Origin: Solirubrobacteraceae bacterium
Lineage (GTDB): Bacteria; Actinomycetota; Thermoleophilia; Solirubrobacterales; Solirubrobacteraceae
Direction of reading: 5' to 3'
Assembly (NCBI GenBank): GCA_025455895.1
Contig: JALOLQ010000182.1
Coordinates: 1-6,803 of the forward strand
DNA length: 6,803 nucleotides
The notes beneath the pieces were generated by a model. That model saw only the letters and a program-made list of their open reading frames with translations. It ran no database searches and was not told the origin of the DNA. Positions within the stretch are counted from its first letter, which is position 1, and the number at the start of each line of letters is the position of its first letter. The translations under genes and the position numbers were made by a program. This document shows positions 5,966 to 6,803 of this stretch, piece after piece.

Positions 5966-6803
5966 GCGACGCCTACGCCGCCGCCGGAGTCGACACCGAC
6001 CGCTCGGACGCCGCGGTCGGCGCGATCGTCGGCGTGCTCGGCACGATCGACACCGGCTCGCCCTCGCGCGTCGTCCCGCTGCCCGGGCACTACGCGAGCG
6101 TCCTGCGCGTCGCCGACGGGCTGGGGATCGCGATCGCCACCGACGGCGTCGGCTCGAAGCTCGTGCTCGCCGAGCAGACCGGGCGGCTCGACACGGTCGG
6201 GATCGACTGCATCGCGATGAACGTCAACGACCTCGTGTGCGTGGGCGCCGAGCCGATCGCGATGGTCGACTACCTCGCCGTCGAGCAGGCGGACCCGGCC
6301 GCGACCGAGGCGATCGGGCGCGGCCTGGCCGCCGGCGCGGCCGACGCGGGGATCGAGATCCCGGGCGGCGAGCTGGCCGTGCTGCCCGAGCTGATCCGCG
6401 GGCATCCCTCGCCGCACGGCTTCGACCTGTGCGGGACCGCGATCGGCACCGTCGGGCTCGACGCGATCGTCACCGGCGAGCGGATCGCTCCCGGCGACGC
6501 CCTGATCGGCGTGCCCTCGAGCGGGCTGCACTCGAACGGCTACACGCTCGCGCGGCGCGTGCTCGTCGAGGACGGCCCGGGGCTCGACGCGACGCCTGGC
6601 GAGCTGGGCGGCGCCAGCGTCGCCGACGCGCTGCTCGCGCCGACGGTGATCTACGTGCGAGCCGCGCTCGACCTGCTGCGCTCCGGCGTCCCGGTCCACG
6701 GCCTCGCGCACATCACCGGGGGCGGGCTGAAGAACCTGCTGCGCCTCGGCTCGGGCGTCGGCTACGCGATCGAGGAGCCGCTGCCCGTCCCGGGGATCTG
6801 CAC
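5962..6803 (+). CDS. purM: Phosphoribosylformylglycinamidine cyclo-ligase (AIR synthetase), partial
   Basis: PurM closes the imidazole ring in purine synthesis, turning FGAM and ATP into AIR in the cytoplasm. 280 codons are present and the frame runs off the right edge, so only the last part (roughly one sixth of a usual protein) is missing. Motifs: TDGVGSK (60-66), NVNDLVCVGAEP (87-98), GGELAVLPE (135-143, the GGE element of the nucleotide loop), GVPSSGLHSNGY (183-194) and HITGGG (250-255). The start ATG overlaps the uppP stop as ATGA, with no separate Shine-Dalgarno site, so translation probably depends on uppP. Several segments (GVDTDRSD near the start, DTVGIDCIAMNVNDL, GGELAVLPELIRG) look more like archaeal PurM than the common bacterial form with GGETAEMP, as I recall those sequences. 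The identification is firm. Confidence 0.96.
   Translation, partial: MSDAYAAAGVDTDRSDAAVGAIVGVLGTIDTGSPSRVVPLPGHYASVLRVADGLGIAIATDGVGSKLVLAEQTGRLDTVGIDCIAMNVNDLVCVGAEPIAMVDYLAVEQADPAATEAIGRGLAAGAADAGIEIPGGELAVLPELIRGHPSPHGFDLCGTAIGTVGLDAIVTGERIAPGDALIGVPSSGLHSNGYTLARRVLVEDGPGLDATPGELGGASVADALLAPTVIYVRAALDLLRSGVPVHGLAHITGGGLKNLLRLGSGVGYAIEEPLPVPGIC

Noticed and set aside
5905..6711. Minus-strand open frame opposite purM
   Set aside because: It is the complement of a strongly conserved enzyme, is rich in Arg, Asp, Gly and Val, and has no domain.
1..6803. Search for tRNA, rRNA, riboswitch, insertion sequence, attachment site or terminator
   Set aside because: No conserved arm or loop pattern, transposase motif, terminal inverted repeat or hairpin followed by a T-run was seen. 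Both clusters run off the window edges without a visible end.

Overview
This is a very GC-rich (over 70 % by eye), gene-dense bacterial window. Base composition, the ubiquitous GTC/GCG/CTC codons, GTG starts, few Shine-Dalgarno sites and the protein sequences suggest a high-GC actinomycete, most likely Thermoleophilia/Solirubrobacterales. That assignment rests on recognition of the proteins and was not tested by a search. No tRNA, rRNA, CRISPR array, insertion sequence or obvious terminator is visible. Nearly every base is coding.

There are two divergent gene clusters that meet at about 4466-4494. The leftward (minus-strand) cluster, read in transcription order, contains four genes: (1) a DegT/DnrJ/EryC1-type PLP sugar aminotransferase (4465->3454) with an apparent one-base frameshift near its start; (2) a DUF354 glycosyltransferase-like protein (3440->2394); (3) a large membrane-anchored nucleotide-sugar 4,6-dehydratase of the PglF/WbpM/CapD type (2382->409); (4) the N-terminal part of a single-pass membrane protein with an Ala/Pro-rich tail, running off the left edge (396->1). 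The intergenic gaps are only 11-13 bp, so this looks like one operon. Dehydratase plus aminotransferase is the standard pair for making a UDP-4-amino-4,6-dideoxy sugar, so the cluster probably makes and uses an amino-deoxysugar for a surface glycan or glycoprotein.

The rightward cluster is a DedA-family membrane protein (4495-5154), an undecaprenyl-diphosphatase UppP/BacA homologue (5138-5965) and the start of PurM, the AIR synthetase (5962 to the right edge). The first two overlap by 17 bp and the last two by 4 bp (ATGA), so they are almost certainly cotranscribed and translationally coupled. DedA proteins include undecaprenyl-phosphate flippases and UppP dephosphorylates undecaprenyl-diphosphate. 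Together they form a plausible lipid-carrier recycling pair, placed back to back with a sugar-building operon that may use the same carrier.

The points most worth checking are: the frameshift in a six-C tract that separates the aminotransferase from its start codon; a possible shared bidirectional promoter whose two -10 elements overlap in the 29-bp divergent gap, giving nearly leaderless mRNAs; non-canonical active-site residues in UppP; and a PurM that reads like the archaeal type. Nothing seen amounts to a clearly new system. The neighbourhood is best described as an envelope-glycan module with a lipid-carrier module.
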